Shown here: positions 33,168 through 42,055 of the stretch, one piece after another
Layout of the letters: the number at the start of each line of letters is the position of its first letter
How positions within the stretch are numbered: the stretch's first letter is position 1
Assembly: GCA_003223515.1 (NCBI GenBank)
Contig: QHVI01000014.1
Span: 62,001 to 126,000 of the forward strand
Reading direction: 5' to 3'
Origin: Candidatus Angelobacter sp. Gp1-AA117
GTDB taxonomy: Bacteria; Acidobacteriota; Terriglobia; Terriglobales; Acidobacteriaceae
Length of the DNA: 64,000 nucleotides
Position numbers and translations under genes: made by a program
Notes under the pieces: generated by a model
What the model was told of the DNA's origin: nothing
The model's database searches: none
The model's input: the letters and a program-made list of their open reading frames with translations, nothing else

Positions 33168-36100
33168 ATGCAGTTAACCATGGCGGATTCTCACCATACA
33201 GGAGTTGGAAGCCCCGATAAAGCGCGGCGCGTTTTGGCTCTGCTTGAGAAAAAGAGAGAAGCTGGCGCGGAGCAGAAGGAAACCATCTCAAAACGTCCGG
33301 TTTATTCTCCCTGCCCTGCATCGTTTGCCCAGCAGCGCCTGTGGTTTGTGGAGCAGATGTCACCCGGCAGCGCGAACAACCTGCAAACCATCTTGCCGGT
33401 GAGGGTGCACCTGGACCTGCATGCTCTTAACGCTGCGTGGCTGGAAATAGTCAGGAGACATGAGGCCCTGCGGACCACGTTCGGACTCATAGATGGCCAG
33501 GTGATGCAGTTTATTTCTCCGGAATCGAAATCTTCGTTGTCCATGGAAGACCTGAGGGAGAGCAGTCCCTCAGACCGCCATGCCCGGCTTCGCGATCTGC
33601 TTCAGAAGGAAGGAGAGCACGATTTTGATCTCTCCACAGGCCCGCTGGCACGCGCTGTTCTTATCAGACTTGGCGAGGAAGAATACAGGCTGTCCTTTAC
33701 CATGCACCACATCATTACCGATGGATGGTCACTGGGCGTGCTGATCCGGGAACTCACGGCAGTATACGAGGCTTTCAGCGAAGGGCGTCCAAATCCTCTT
33801 GCTCCACTCCCAATCCAATATGCTGATTTTGCGTGGTGGCAACGGCAGCACCTGACCGGCGATGTTCTGGAAAAGCAAATGAGCTACTGGCGCAGCCAGC
33901 TCAACCATAGCCCCATCCTGGAATTGCCGCCGGACCATCCCCGCACCCAAAAAGCCAAACTTCGCGGGGCCTCCCGCCATTTTCAAATTCCCGCGGAGCT
34001 GGCTGAGCGTCTCCGCGAACTTGGACGTCAGAACCAGGCGAGCTTGTTCATGGTCCTGCTTGCAGTCTGGAAGGTGCTCCTTTACCGCTATAGTGGCCAG
34101 ACTGACGTTGTGGTGGGCGCACCCATTGCAAACCGCACCCGGGTGGAAATTGAGCCTCTCATCGGGTTCTTTGTAAACACGCTGGTGCTGCGGACCGACC
34201 TGAGCGGAGACTCGAGTTTCTCAGAAGTGCTGGCGCGGGTGCGCACTACAACTCTGGACGCTTATGAGCACCAGGACGTGCCTTACGAGAAGCTGGTTGC
34301 AGAACTCCATCCGGAACGTACTGCCAGCCAATCGCCCTTTTTCGCAACCATGCTGAACTGGGTCAATACCCCCGGGCTGGAATTCGCGGGAACACATCTG
34401 GATCCGGCCCCGCTGGAGAATCTTACCGCCAGGTTTGACCTTGCACTGCACATCATGGAAGCCAATGGTGCTTTGCCTGCCAGCTTCGAATACAACGCAG
34501 ATCTATATGAATCCGCCACCATCGCCCAACTGGCTGAGCATTTCCAGAACCTGCTGGCAGCGATTGCGACAGACGCAGACCAGCCAATTTCTAAACTGGA
34601 CCTGTTAAGCCAGGAGGAGCATAACCACGTCATCTGCGAATGGAGCCAGGCAGCGCTTCTCTGTCCCACCGGTGAGACTCTATTGGAGTTGCTGCACTCT
34701 CAGGCACAGAAAACACCGGAACACCAGGCCATCATGTGTGGAGGAGAAGCGTGGAGCTATCGTGAACTGCATCGGCGCGCAAACCAGCTCGCGCATTTTC
34801 TGAGAAAGCTGGGAGCAGGCCCGGAGATTCCGGTTGGCGTCTGTATGGAGCGCAACCCGCAACTTGTCATAGCGCTGGTGGGCGCTCTCAAGGCCGGGGC
34901 AGCTTATGTGCCGCTGGATCCGAATTATCCGGCAGAACGGCTGAAATATATGCTGGAAGATTCCGGAGCCAGGGTGTTGCTGACTCAGGAAAAATTTTTG
35001 CCTTTATTGAATTTCTATCCCGGCAAGGTGGTCAACCTGGATACGTTATGGGGAGAGATCGGCAATGAAAGCCCGGAAAATCCCGAGGCCATTATCTTCC
35101 CGGAAAACCTAGCTTATGTAATTTACACCTCGGGCTCAACCGGCAGGCCCAAGGCCGTAGCCATTCGCCACAGCAGCGCAGCCGTGATGCTGCGCTGGGC
35201 CCACCATGTATTTTCGGCACAGGAACTCTCCTGTGTCCTGGCTTCTACTTCCATTTGTTTCGACATGTCGGTATTTGAAATCTTTGCCCCGCTGAGTTGC
35301 GGCGGCACAGTGTTGCTGACGGCCAATCTTTTGGAACTGCCAAAGATTTCTGACGCCGGGGTAACGCTGATCAACACGGTACCTTCCGTGATGAGAGAAC
35401 TGATCAGGAACGGGGCCCTGCCCGGATCAGTGCAAACCGTCAATCTGGGTGGCGAAAGCCTGCCTGCGGACCTGGTGCGTGATGTTTATGCAAACAGCAA
35501 AGTCCAGAGGGTGTGTAATCTTTATGGCCCTTCAGAAGACACAACCTATTCGACGTATGCCTTTATCGAGCGTGAGGCGGACACCATACCCATTGGGCAG
35601 CCGATTGCCAACACTCAGGCTTACGTTTTAGACCAGTGGATGCACCTTGCGCCTGCACGAGTGGAAGGTGAACTTTACCTGGGAGGCGCGGGATTGGCGC
35701 GCGGCTATTTGAACCGTCCCCAAGTGACAGCAGAACGCTTCTTACCCGATCCCTTCAGTGGACAGCCAGGTGAACGCCTCTACAAGACCGGCGACCGGGT
35801 CCGCTGGCGGCGTGATGGAACGCTTGAATTTCTGGGCAGGACTGATCAGCAGGTAAAAATTCGTGGCTTCCGTATTGAGCCCGGCGAGATCGAGTCTGTA
35901 TTAGAAGCACACCCGGGAATTCGCCAGGCCGCGGTCATTGTGCGGGACGACCATGCTGCGGGAAAGCAAATCGTGGCCTTTGTGGCGTCCAGTCAAGATC
36001 ATTCGCCCACGATCCAGGAACTGCGCCGGCATGTAAAGAGTCTCTTACCTGCCTATATGGCGCCTGGATCTTATGTCTTTGTTGACCAATTGCCGCTGAA

Positions 36101-37238
36101 TGCAAATGGCAAGATTGACCGGCGGTCACTGGCCTTGATGCCGCTGCCTGAGACAACTCCAAGGGACGTTCTGCCTGTTACTCCGGCTGAAAAGGCGCTT
36201 TGCCGAATCTGGGCTGAGGTCCTCAAATGCGAAACCGTGGGGGTCGAAGATGATTTTTTTGCATTGGGCGGCCATTCTTTTCTTGCTGTCAATTTGGTCT
36301 CACAGATCGCGCAGCAGTTTGGATGCCGCGTGACTTTCAACGATCTCTTTAAGCACCCCACGCCACGAGAGCTGGCATCTCTGATCGGCCAGACGCAAAA
36401 AGACACCGCAGCTTCGGAACTGGTTTGCATGAACAAAGGTTCCGCGGATGTAGCGCTGCTTTATTTAGTGCATCCGGTTGGAGGGAACGTCTTGTGCTAT
36501 TCCGATCTGGCCCGCTCCATCGATCAAAAGCAGGCGTTCTATGCGATCCAGGCGCTGCCCCAGGACAAATTGAGAGATAGCACGATCGAAGAGATTGCCT
36601 CGTCCTATTTGCGTTTGATCGGCAAACGGGACCGCCACGGGCGCTATGCCTTAGGAGGCTGGTCTTTTGGCGCTCTGGTTGCGTTGGAAATGGCGCAGCA
36701 GGCAAGCGCTAAGGGGGATCAGCCTGCGATGCTTTACCTTTTTGATCCACCTGCCCCGCAGGAATTGCAGGGGAACACCTGGACCGACGATCAATTGGTC
36801 ACAAATTTTGTGCTTACACTGGTAGCAGATTTGAATGGTGGCAAGCTGCCGGACTTGGAAAAACTGAAGATAGAACTTGGTCCGGAAGATCGTTCACTCA
36901 AGGCCCAGCTTAGGAAAGCCGCCGAGTTTGGACTGCTGCCGGAGAGCACGGCGATGGATGCGCATGCCCGCTACTTTGAGATTTTTAGACGCAATATGCA
37001 TGCAGCCAGAATTTATCAGCCGCAGAAATATCCCGGCAGGAGTGTGCTGGTCCTGCCGGAAATGCGCCAATCAGAAATGTGGGAGGCCTGGCTTCCGGCG
37101 GACACTAAGATCGTGCACGTAGCGGGAAACCACTTCACCATGATCCGTGGTTCGAACGCAGCCGGGGTTGCGAAGTTGCTTGAGCGTAGTGGAGCCACAA
37201 CCAAAAACCTTACCGCTGATGAAACCGATGAACGCTGA
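33168..37238 (+). CDS. Nonribosomal peptide synthetase, C-A-PCP-TE (candidate termination protein)
   Basis: 1356 aa. C domain HHIITDGWSLGVLIREL; A domain [19 protein letters not shown], code DMFNNGLTY (Ala-like clade); [17 protein letters not shown]-terminal thioesterase with YALGGWSFGALVALEMA (GxSxG) and GNHFTM. Alternative start MADSHH at 33180. Confidence 0.94.
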   Translation: MQLTMADSHHTGVGSPDKARRVLALLEKKREAGAEQKETISKRPVYSPCPASFAQQRLWFVEQMSPGSANNLQTILPVRVHLDLHALNAAWLEIVRRHEALRTTFGLIDGQVMQFISPESKSSLSMEDLRESSPSDRHARLRDLLQKEGEHDFDLSTGPLARAVLIRLGEEEYRLSFTMHHIITDGWSLGVLIRELTAVYEAFSEGRPNPLAPLPIQYADFAWWQRQHLTGDVLEKQMSYWRSQLNHSPILELPPDHPRTQKAKLRGASRHFQIPAELAERLRELGRQNQASLFMVLLAVWKVLLYRYSGQTDVVVGAPIANRTRVEIEPLIGFFVNTLVLRTDLSGDSSFSEVLARVRTTTLDAYEHQDVPYEKLVAELHPERTASQSPFFATMLNWVNTPGLEFAGTHLDPAPLENLTARFDLALHIMEANGALPASFEYNADLYESATIAQLAEHFQNLLAAIATDADQPISKLDLLSQEEHNHVICEWSQAALLCPTGETLLELLHSQAQKTPEHQAIMCGGEAWSYRELHRRANQLAHFLRKLGAGPEIPVGVCMERNPQLVIALVGALKAGAAYVPLDPNYPAERLKYMLEDSGARVLLTQEKFLPLLNFYPGKVVNLDTLWGEIGNESPENPEAIIFPENLAYVIYTSGSTGRPKAVAIRHSSAAVMLRWAHHVFSAQELSCVLASTSICFDMSVFEIFAPLSCGGTVLLTANLLELPKISDAGVTLINTVPSVMRELIRNGALPGSVQTVNLGGESLPADLVRDVYANSKVQRVCNLYGPSEDTTYSTYAFIEREADTIPIGQPIANTQAYVLDQWMHLAPARVEGELYLGGAGLARGYLNRPQVTAERFLPDPFSGQPGERLYKTGDRVRWRRDGTLEFLGRTDQQVKIRGFRIEPGEIESVLEAHPGIRQAAVIVRDDHAAGKQIVAFVASSQDHSPTIQELRRHVKSLLPAYMAPGSYVFVDQLPLNANGKIDRRSLALMPLPETTPRDVLPVTPAEKALCRIWAEVLKCETVGVEDDFFALGGHSFLAVNLVSQIAQQFGCRVTFNDLFKHPTPRELASLIGQTQKDTAASELVCMNKGSADVALLYLVHPVGGNVLCYSDLARSIDQKQAFYAIQALPQDKLRDSTIEEIASSYLRLIGKRDRHGRYALGGWSFGALVALEMAQQASAKGDQPAMLYLFDPPAPQELQGNTWTDDQLVTNFVLTLVADLNGGKLPDLEKLKIELGPEDRSLKAQLRKAAEFGLLPESTAMDAHARYFEIFRRNMHAARIYQPQKYPGRSVLVLPEMRQSEMWEAWLPADTKIVHVAGNHFTMIRGSNAAGVAKLLERSGATTKNLTADETDER

Positions 37239-37315
37239 TTTTTATCAGGGCTGCTCGGCACGACTGGAAGTTCCTTCGCTCAGCTCAGGACAGGCCCAGC
37301 CCTGATACACGTCTC

Positions 37316-39148
37316 GTGGTTTCCAATGTTTTTTTCGCTATGCCTGAAGTAACGAAACCCGCCACGCCGCGATGCCTTCATGGCTTGTTCCAGGAGCAGG
37401 CTGAACGCACTCCGGACGCCCGCGCTGTGGTGGCGCAGGATGGCGAGTTCAGTTATGCGGAGCTTGACCGCCGCACAAATCAGCTTGCCAATTACCTGCA
37501 ATCCCTTGGTATTGGCCCGGAGAGACGGGCAGGAATTGCGCTTCCACGCTCGGCGGAAATGATTGTGGCCGCGCTTGCGATATTGAAGGCCGGCGGAACT
37601 TATGTCCCCATCGATCCTGCATATCCGCTTCAGCGATTCAAGTATCTGGCGGAAAATTCCGGAGTGTCTGTCCTTCTGACCCATCGGGCCGTACCGGAAG
37701 GAGTGAACACTCAGCAAATTAAGGTTGTTCCGCTGGAGAGCCACTGGAGCAAAGCGGCGACAATGCCTCAACACGCTCCCCCATCCCGTGTTGAGGATGC
37801 TAGCCTCGCATACATCATCTATACATCCGGTTCAACTGGGAAACCCAAGGGCGTAATGGTCAGCCACGAAAATGTGGTGCGCTCGACTGAGGCGCGCAGA
37901 AGCTATTACACCATCTGGCCCGAGCGGTTCCTGGTGCTCTCATCATTCTCCTTTGACAGCTCTGTAGCGAGTATTTTCTGGACGCTTGCAGCCGGAGGAG
38001 AATTATGGCTTCCGCCGGAAGGCACCCAGCAGAACATCGCCAGGATCAGGGAATTTGTTCGCCGTGGCCGGATTACTCACCTGCTCGCGCTGCCTTCCTT
38101 ATATAGGGCAGTGCTGCTGCACGCAGGAAGCAACGGACTTGAATCACTCCGAACGGTGATTGTCGCCGGTGAAGCTTGTGCTGTTGACCTGCCCGCGGAG
38201 CACTTTCGCCATCTACCTGAAACTTTGCTGTTCAATGAGTACGGCCCGACTGAGGCAAGCGTGTGGTGTACGGTGTACCGGACCACTCCCGTAGCTCAAT
38301 CCAGGTCTGTCCCGATTGGCAAGCCAATCTCAAGCACCGGGATACACATTCTCGACGGTCAGATGCAATCCGTGTCTCCCATGGAGGCAGGAGAGATTTA
38401 CATCGGCGGCCCACAGGTGGCCCGCGGATATCTGGGCCGTCCGGATATCACGGCAGAGCGATTCGTGCCCAATGTGTTTTCCGAAATGCCCGGGGCACGG
38501 CTGTACCGGACAGGGGACATTGGCAGGCACACTGCGGATGGCAACATCGAATTTCTTGGACGCGCGGACCAGCAGGTAAAAATCCGCGGATATCGTATCG
38601 AACTGGCTGAGATTGAAGCCGCATTGCTTGAGCACCCCGGAATTCGAGAGGCGGCAGTGATCAGCAGGAAAGAGCGGCTCGTCGCCTATGTTGTAGCCAA
38701 ACCCGGACCAGAGATTGATGCTGCCGATTTGCGCCGCTTCCTCCGCCAGCACCTGCCGGAATACATGACGCCCGCAACCTACATTACGCTTGACTCTCTG
38801 CCGTTGAATGCCAATGGCAAATTGGATCGCCAGGCGCTTCCCGATCCCAGGCCGGAAGAATCACAAAATACTTATGCTGCTCCCCGAAACGCTATTGAAC
38901 ACCGCCTTGCACAAATCTGGGCAGAGCTGCTGGGGGTCAAGCAAGTGGGAATCCATGATAATTTTTTCGATCTGGGGGGCGACTCAATCCTCGGCCTGCA
39001 GATGGTGGCCCGTACTAATCAGGCAGGCATCCGCCTCAATTTGACCCAGATGATTGACCAGCCAACCATCGCCGAAATTGCTGCCTCGTTTCACGCAGCC
39101 GGCTTTGGCAATGCGGAAATTGCATCTGATACGAGCTCTACGCCATAG
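37316..39148 (+). CDS. Stand-alone adenylation-carrier didomain (A-PCP)
   Basis: 610 aa. No C domain; A domain [64 protein letters not shown], giving code DSALIAEVW; PCP NFFDLGGDSILGLQMVAR. Confidence 0.92.
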   Translation: MVSNVFFAMPEVTKPATPRCLHGLFQEQAERTPDARAVVAQDGEFSYAELDRRTNQLANYLQSLGIGPERRAGIALPRSAEMIVAALAILKAGGTYVPIDPAYPLQRFKYLAENSGVSVLLTHRAVPEGVNTQQIKVVPLESHWSKAATMPQHAPPSRVEDASLAYIIYTSGSTGKPKGVMVSHENVVRSTEARRSYYTIWPERFLVLSSFSFDSSVASIFWTLAAGGELWLPPEGTQQNIARIREFVRRGRITHLLALPSLYRAVLLHAGSNGLESLRTVIVAGEACAVDLPAEHFRHLPETLLFNEYGPTEASVWCTVYRTTPVAQSRSVPIGKPISSTGIHILDGQMQSVSPMEAGEIYIGGPQVARGYLGRPDITAERFVPNVFSEMPGARLYRTGDIGRHTADGNIEFLGRADQQVKIRGYRIELAEIEAALLEHPGIREAAVISRKERLVAYVVAKPGPEIDAADLRRFLRQHLPEYMTPATYITLDSLPLNANGKLDRQALPDPRPEESQNTYAAPRNAIEHRLAQIWAELLGVKQVGIHDNFFDLGGDSILGLQMVARTNQAGIRLNLTQMIDQPTIAEIAASFHAAGFGNAEIASDTSSTP

Positions 39149-39160
39149 AATGTACTCAGC

Positions 39161-39508
39161 ATGTCTGACCAGCTAAACACCATTGACTTCTCTGTCTTTC
39201 AGCAACTCGATGTCCGTGTAGGCCGCATCACCGCGGTGGAAATTGCCGAAGGATGCCGTGTCGCGGCCTACAAACTGGAGTTGGATTTCGGTCCTGAAAT
39301 CGGGACCCGCCGCAGCGTCGCGCAAGCCACCAACTATCCTCCGGAAGTCTTGGTTGGCCGCCAGGTGCTTGCGGTTGTCAACTTCAAGCCACGCCAGATT
39401 GGAAAGCATACTTCCGAAGTACTGGTACTGGGGGTGCCCACCAAAGAGCGCGGCACTGCGCTGGTTGTTCCGGAGATGGAGGCAGTCCTCGGCGGCAAGC
39501 TTTTTTAA
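39161..39508 (+). CDS. csaA: CsaA-type tRNA-binding domain protein
   Basis: 115 aa small protein with FQQLDVRVGRITAVE...RRSVAQATNYPPEVLVGRQVLAVVNFKPRQIGKHTSEVLVLGVP, the conserved CsaA / EMAP-II-like OB fold pattern. Confidence 0.93.
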   Translation: MSDQLNTIDFSVFQQLDVRVGRITAVEIAEGCRVAAYKLELDFGPEIGTRRSVAQATNYPPEVLVGRQVLAVVNFKPRQIGKHTSEVLVLGVPTKERGTALVVPEMEAVLGGKLF

Positions 39509-39514
39509 GCCATT

Positions 39515-41116
39515 TCAATCACCGGCTGCGGCATCTCCTTCAGCGGGTTCCATCCAGGAAAGGCCGTTGGATGATGAAATAAGGCCACCATCGAATACGG
39601 GCGCTTCGCGCCTGTGTGTCCCGGTCTGGGCCTGGCGGATCAGGCCTACAATGCCTCTCCTGAAATCGCGAATAAAGTCTTTGGGGTTAAATTTCGCAAT
39701 GTCAAATTTACTGATATCGAAGTTTCTGTCATCAATGGGATTTGCCGCTTCCTCGTAGGCAGTCCGGAACAAGTCTCCTACTCCCACATGGGCCTGGAAG
39801 AATTCGGCTGCATTTGAGAACAGAGGCTCGCCGGTGAAAGAGGTCCCGGAGACCAGGCGAATGAAAGCATCATTGGCTCGTTCTTCTGTATTCAGCACCT
39901 TGCGGGCGCTCCAGAAATACGAGTCCATGTCTTTGTCCATGTCATAGAAAGCAACCAGAAACTGATAGAAGTTGCTGAACTCGCGGCGGTAGCGCTCCTC
40001 GAATTCGTTGAATGAACGTTCTTCCCCAATTTCGCCTCGCAGGCAGCTATTCACTGAGCGTGCTGCAAGCAAAGCAGAATAGGTAGCCAGATGGACGCCG
40101 GAAGAAAACACGGGATCGACAAAGCACGCGGCATCGCCAATCAGCAGTGCCCCCGGCGCCCAAAAACGCGTGTTGCAATACGAATAGTCCTTGCGGATGC
40201 GGTACTGCCCGTAAGGCCCTTCAATAATCCGGGTTGCAGAGCTCAGGAAATCCTTCACCATAACGGTGGAGTTGAGGAAGTGCTGCATGGCGGCTTCAGG
40301 CCCGGCCTTCAGCCTGTCGGCGTGCTCGCGTGCAACCACCGCGCCCACGCTGGTAAGTTCGCTGCTGAGAGGAATGTACCAGCACCAGCCTTCGCTGAAT
40401 GCTTCAGAGAGGATATTGCCGGAGTATGGGGGAGGCAGCCGCTTGCCATCTTTGAAATAGCAAAAAAGGGCCACGTTCTGAAAAAATTTGGAATAGATGC
40501 GTTCCCCGACTGTGCGGGACAGAGTAGTGGTGTTTCCGGAAGCATCAATCACGTAGCGAGCTTTTGCAGTCTTCTTTTGTCCCTGGTCATCATTGAAGCT
40601 GACGCCCACCACCCGGCCCCCTTCTTCCAGAACTTCCGTGACCGTATGCTGCTCGCGGACATCAACGCCCTTCCTGCGGGCGTTGTTCAGAAGAATGTGA
40701 TCGAACTTCATCCGCTCTACCTGATAAGCGAACGCTTGGCTGCCGGGAATCATGGAAGAAGGTCCAAAGGTAAAGCTCCAGGGTTCAGGATGCCTTCCCC
40801 AACGGTAGGTGCCGCCCAGTTTGTAGGTGAAATTGGCTTTGGCAAGCTCTTCGCTCACTCCCAGCATGACGCAGATGCCATTAATAGTCGCTGGGAGAAG
40901 AGATTCGCCTATCTGGTGCCGAGGAAATTTTTCCCGCTCCAGCAGGAGCACCTTGTTTCCTTCCATGGCAATGAAGCTGGCCACGGTTGATCCGGCGGGA
41001 CCGCCACCTGTAACGATTACATCGAAATTTTCCGTACTATTTTTGCCGTTGTTCATGGGACACCTGTATAGATGAATCGAACGATTTAGAGCAGTTTCAT
41101 AGTTGGTGTAGACCAA
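39515..41116 (-). CDS. Flavin-dependent halogenase (CndH/CmlS-like group)
   Basis: 533 aa. FAD motif VIVTGGGPAGSTVASF; halogenase signature WxWxIP (GWCWYIPL); FxxPxxSxG (FVDPVFSSG); conserved Lys context YKLGGTYRWG; GDAACFVDP. Likely true start is the internal ATG at 41056 (MNNGKNSTENFD). Confidence 0.88.
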   Translation of the reverse strand: MVYTNYETALNRSIHLYRCPMNNGKNSTENFDVIVTGGGPAGSTVASFIAMEGNKVLLLEREKFPRHQIGESLLPATINGICVMLGVSEELAKANFTYKLGGTYRWGRHPEPWSFTFGPSSMIPGSQAFAYQVERMKFDHILLNNARRKGVDVREQHTVTEVLEEGGRVVGVSFNDDQGQKKTAKARYVIDASGNTTTLSRTVGERIYSKFFQNVALFCYFKDGKRLPPPYSGNILSEAFSEGWCWYIPLSSELTSVGAVVAREHADRLKAGPEAAMQHFLNSTVMVKDFLSSATRIIEGPYGQYRIRKDYSYCNTRFWAPGALLIGDAACFVDPVFSSGVHLATYSALLAARSVNSCLRGEIGEERSFNEFEERYRREFSNFYQFLVAFYDMDKDMDSYFWSARKVLNTEERANDAFIRLVSGTSFTGEPLFSNAAEFFQAHVGVGDLFRTAYEEAANPIDDRNFDISKFDIAKFNPKDFIRDFRRGIVGLIRQAQTGTHRREAPVFDGGLISSSNGLSWMEPAEGDAAAGD

Positions 41117-41234
41117 CCACAGCCAGATAAGTACCAGGCATGAATTTCAGTCGTGCCCGATAAGTCCTTAATAGAATCCTGGGCTTCAGCCCCTGCATTT
41201 TTTGTCGTGCTGCTGGAGTTGGTCTACACCATCT
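41101..41234. repeat. REP/MITE-like intergenic element with terminal inverted repeats and internal hairpins
   Basis: TGGTGTAGACCAAC at 41104-41117 is the exact reverse complement of GTTGGTCTACACCA at 41218-41231; near-perfect match extends further at the outer side. Inside: perfect hairpin GGGCTTCAGCCC and near-palindrome GGCATGAATTTCAGTCGTGCC. Confidence 0.65.
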
Positions 41235-41241
41235 CTGGCAA

Positions 41242-41985
41242 TCAGGCGATGGCGATTGAGTGTTCCGTCACCGCGGACATGGCGTGATAAAGTCCCTGCC
41301 AGAAGTTATGAATAAGCTGAAGGTGGCGATGATAGCCGTCGGTCATCCTCGCCAGACTTTCTTCGCTTGTGGCATAACGCTTTACGGCTTTCAGCGACTC
41401 TTCCTTGTGCTCTTTTTCGGTGGCCCCGATGTGAGCATAGAAATACTCGCAGGCCTCATGAAATTCGTCGGGATCGTTCCACAGGGGAAGATAATTGCGC
41501 GCGCCGTCATAAAGCTTGCGCAGCATGGTATAGGCCTGCCATTCGAGCGCAAGCTGGGCCCCGAAGGACATCTGCCGGTCACGATAAAGGTACTGCTCCC
41601 CTTCGATCAGTTCGCGGGTGGCGGGCAGCAGTTCAACCGTGTTTTGCAGGCGCTCCCAATTCAGCTCGCCTTCATGGCCCATTTTTCGCGCCAGCTCTTT
41701 GAAGAAATCATTGAGCAGCACAGAGTGGACTTTCACCGGATTGCCATATCCCATTTCCGAATAGAGCGTTTTTACGTACTCGGTTTTAGCATCGATATCA
41801 TCGGTGGTGACCAGCAGAATAGAGAGCGCGTCCGGAAAGGACTTTACCCATTCGCCGTAATTTCTGGCAAAGATTGCCAGCTCATCGATGGTGAGCTCTC
41901 TTGTCATCCATTCGCGGTAAAACTCATTATTCAAAGCGGAATGGTTCGTTATGTCCGTCAGCAAAACTTCGAGATTTCTAGTCAT
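41242..41985 (-). CDS. Heme-oxygenase-like / TenA-PqqC-superfamily protein, putative non-heme metal oxygenase (HDO-like)
   Basis: 247 aa all-helical protein. FARNYGEWVKSFPDALSILL, FGAQLALEWQAYTMLRKLYDGA, and C-terminal FYAHIGATEKEHKEESLKAV (E-x2-H) resemble CADD/BesC-type proteins. Metal ligands not verified. Confidence 0.7.
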   Translation of the reverse strand: MTRNLEVLLTDITNHSALNNEFYREWMTRELTIDELAIFARNYGEWVKSFPDALSILLVTTDDIDAKTEYVKTLYSEMGYGNPVKVHSVLLNDFFKELARKMGHEGELNWERLQNTVELLPATRELIEGEQYLYRDRQMSFGAQLALEWQAYTMLRKLYDGARNYLPLWNDPDEFHEACEYFYAHIGATEKEHKEESLKAVKRYATSEESLARMTDGYHRHLQLIHNFWQGLYHAMSAVTEHSIAIA

Positions 41986-41996
41986 AACTACAATGT

Positions 41997-42001
41997 CCTC
42001 C
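41997..42001 (-). promoter_or_regulatory. Shine-Dalgarno sequence for the HDO-like gene
   Basis: Minus strand reads ACGGAGGACATTGTAGTTATG; GGAGG lies 11 nt upstream of the ATG at 41985. Confidence 0.6.
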
Positions 42002-42055
42002 GTAAAGTTTCGTCAAAAGAATTTGGAACACGTTTCTGGTTCGGGTTCTTCCAAT

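Noticed and set aside
40091-40990. 299 aa plus-strand ORF
   Set aside because: Antisense to the halogenase, whose minus-strand product carries diagnostic motifs.
39515-41116. Geranylgeranyl-reductase-like or generic FAD monooxygenase
   Set aside because: WxWxIP and FxxPxxSxG together favour a flavin-dependent halogenase.
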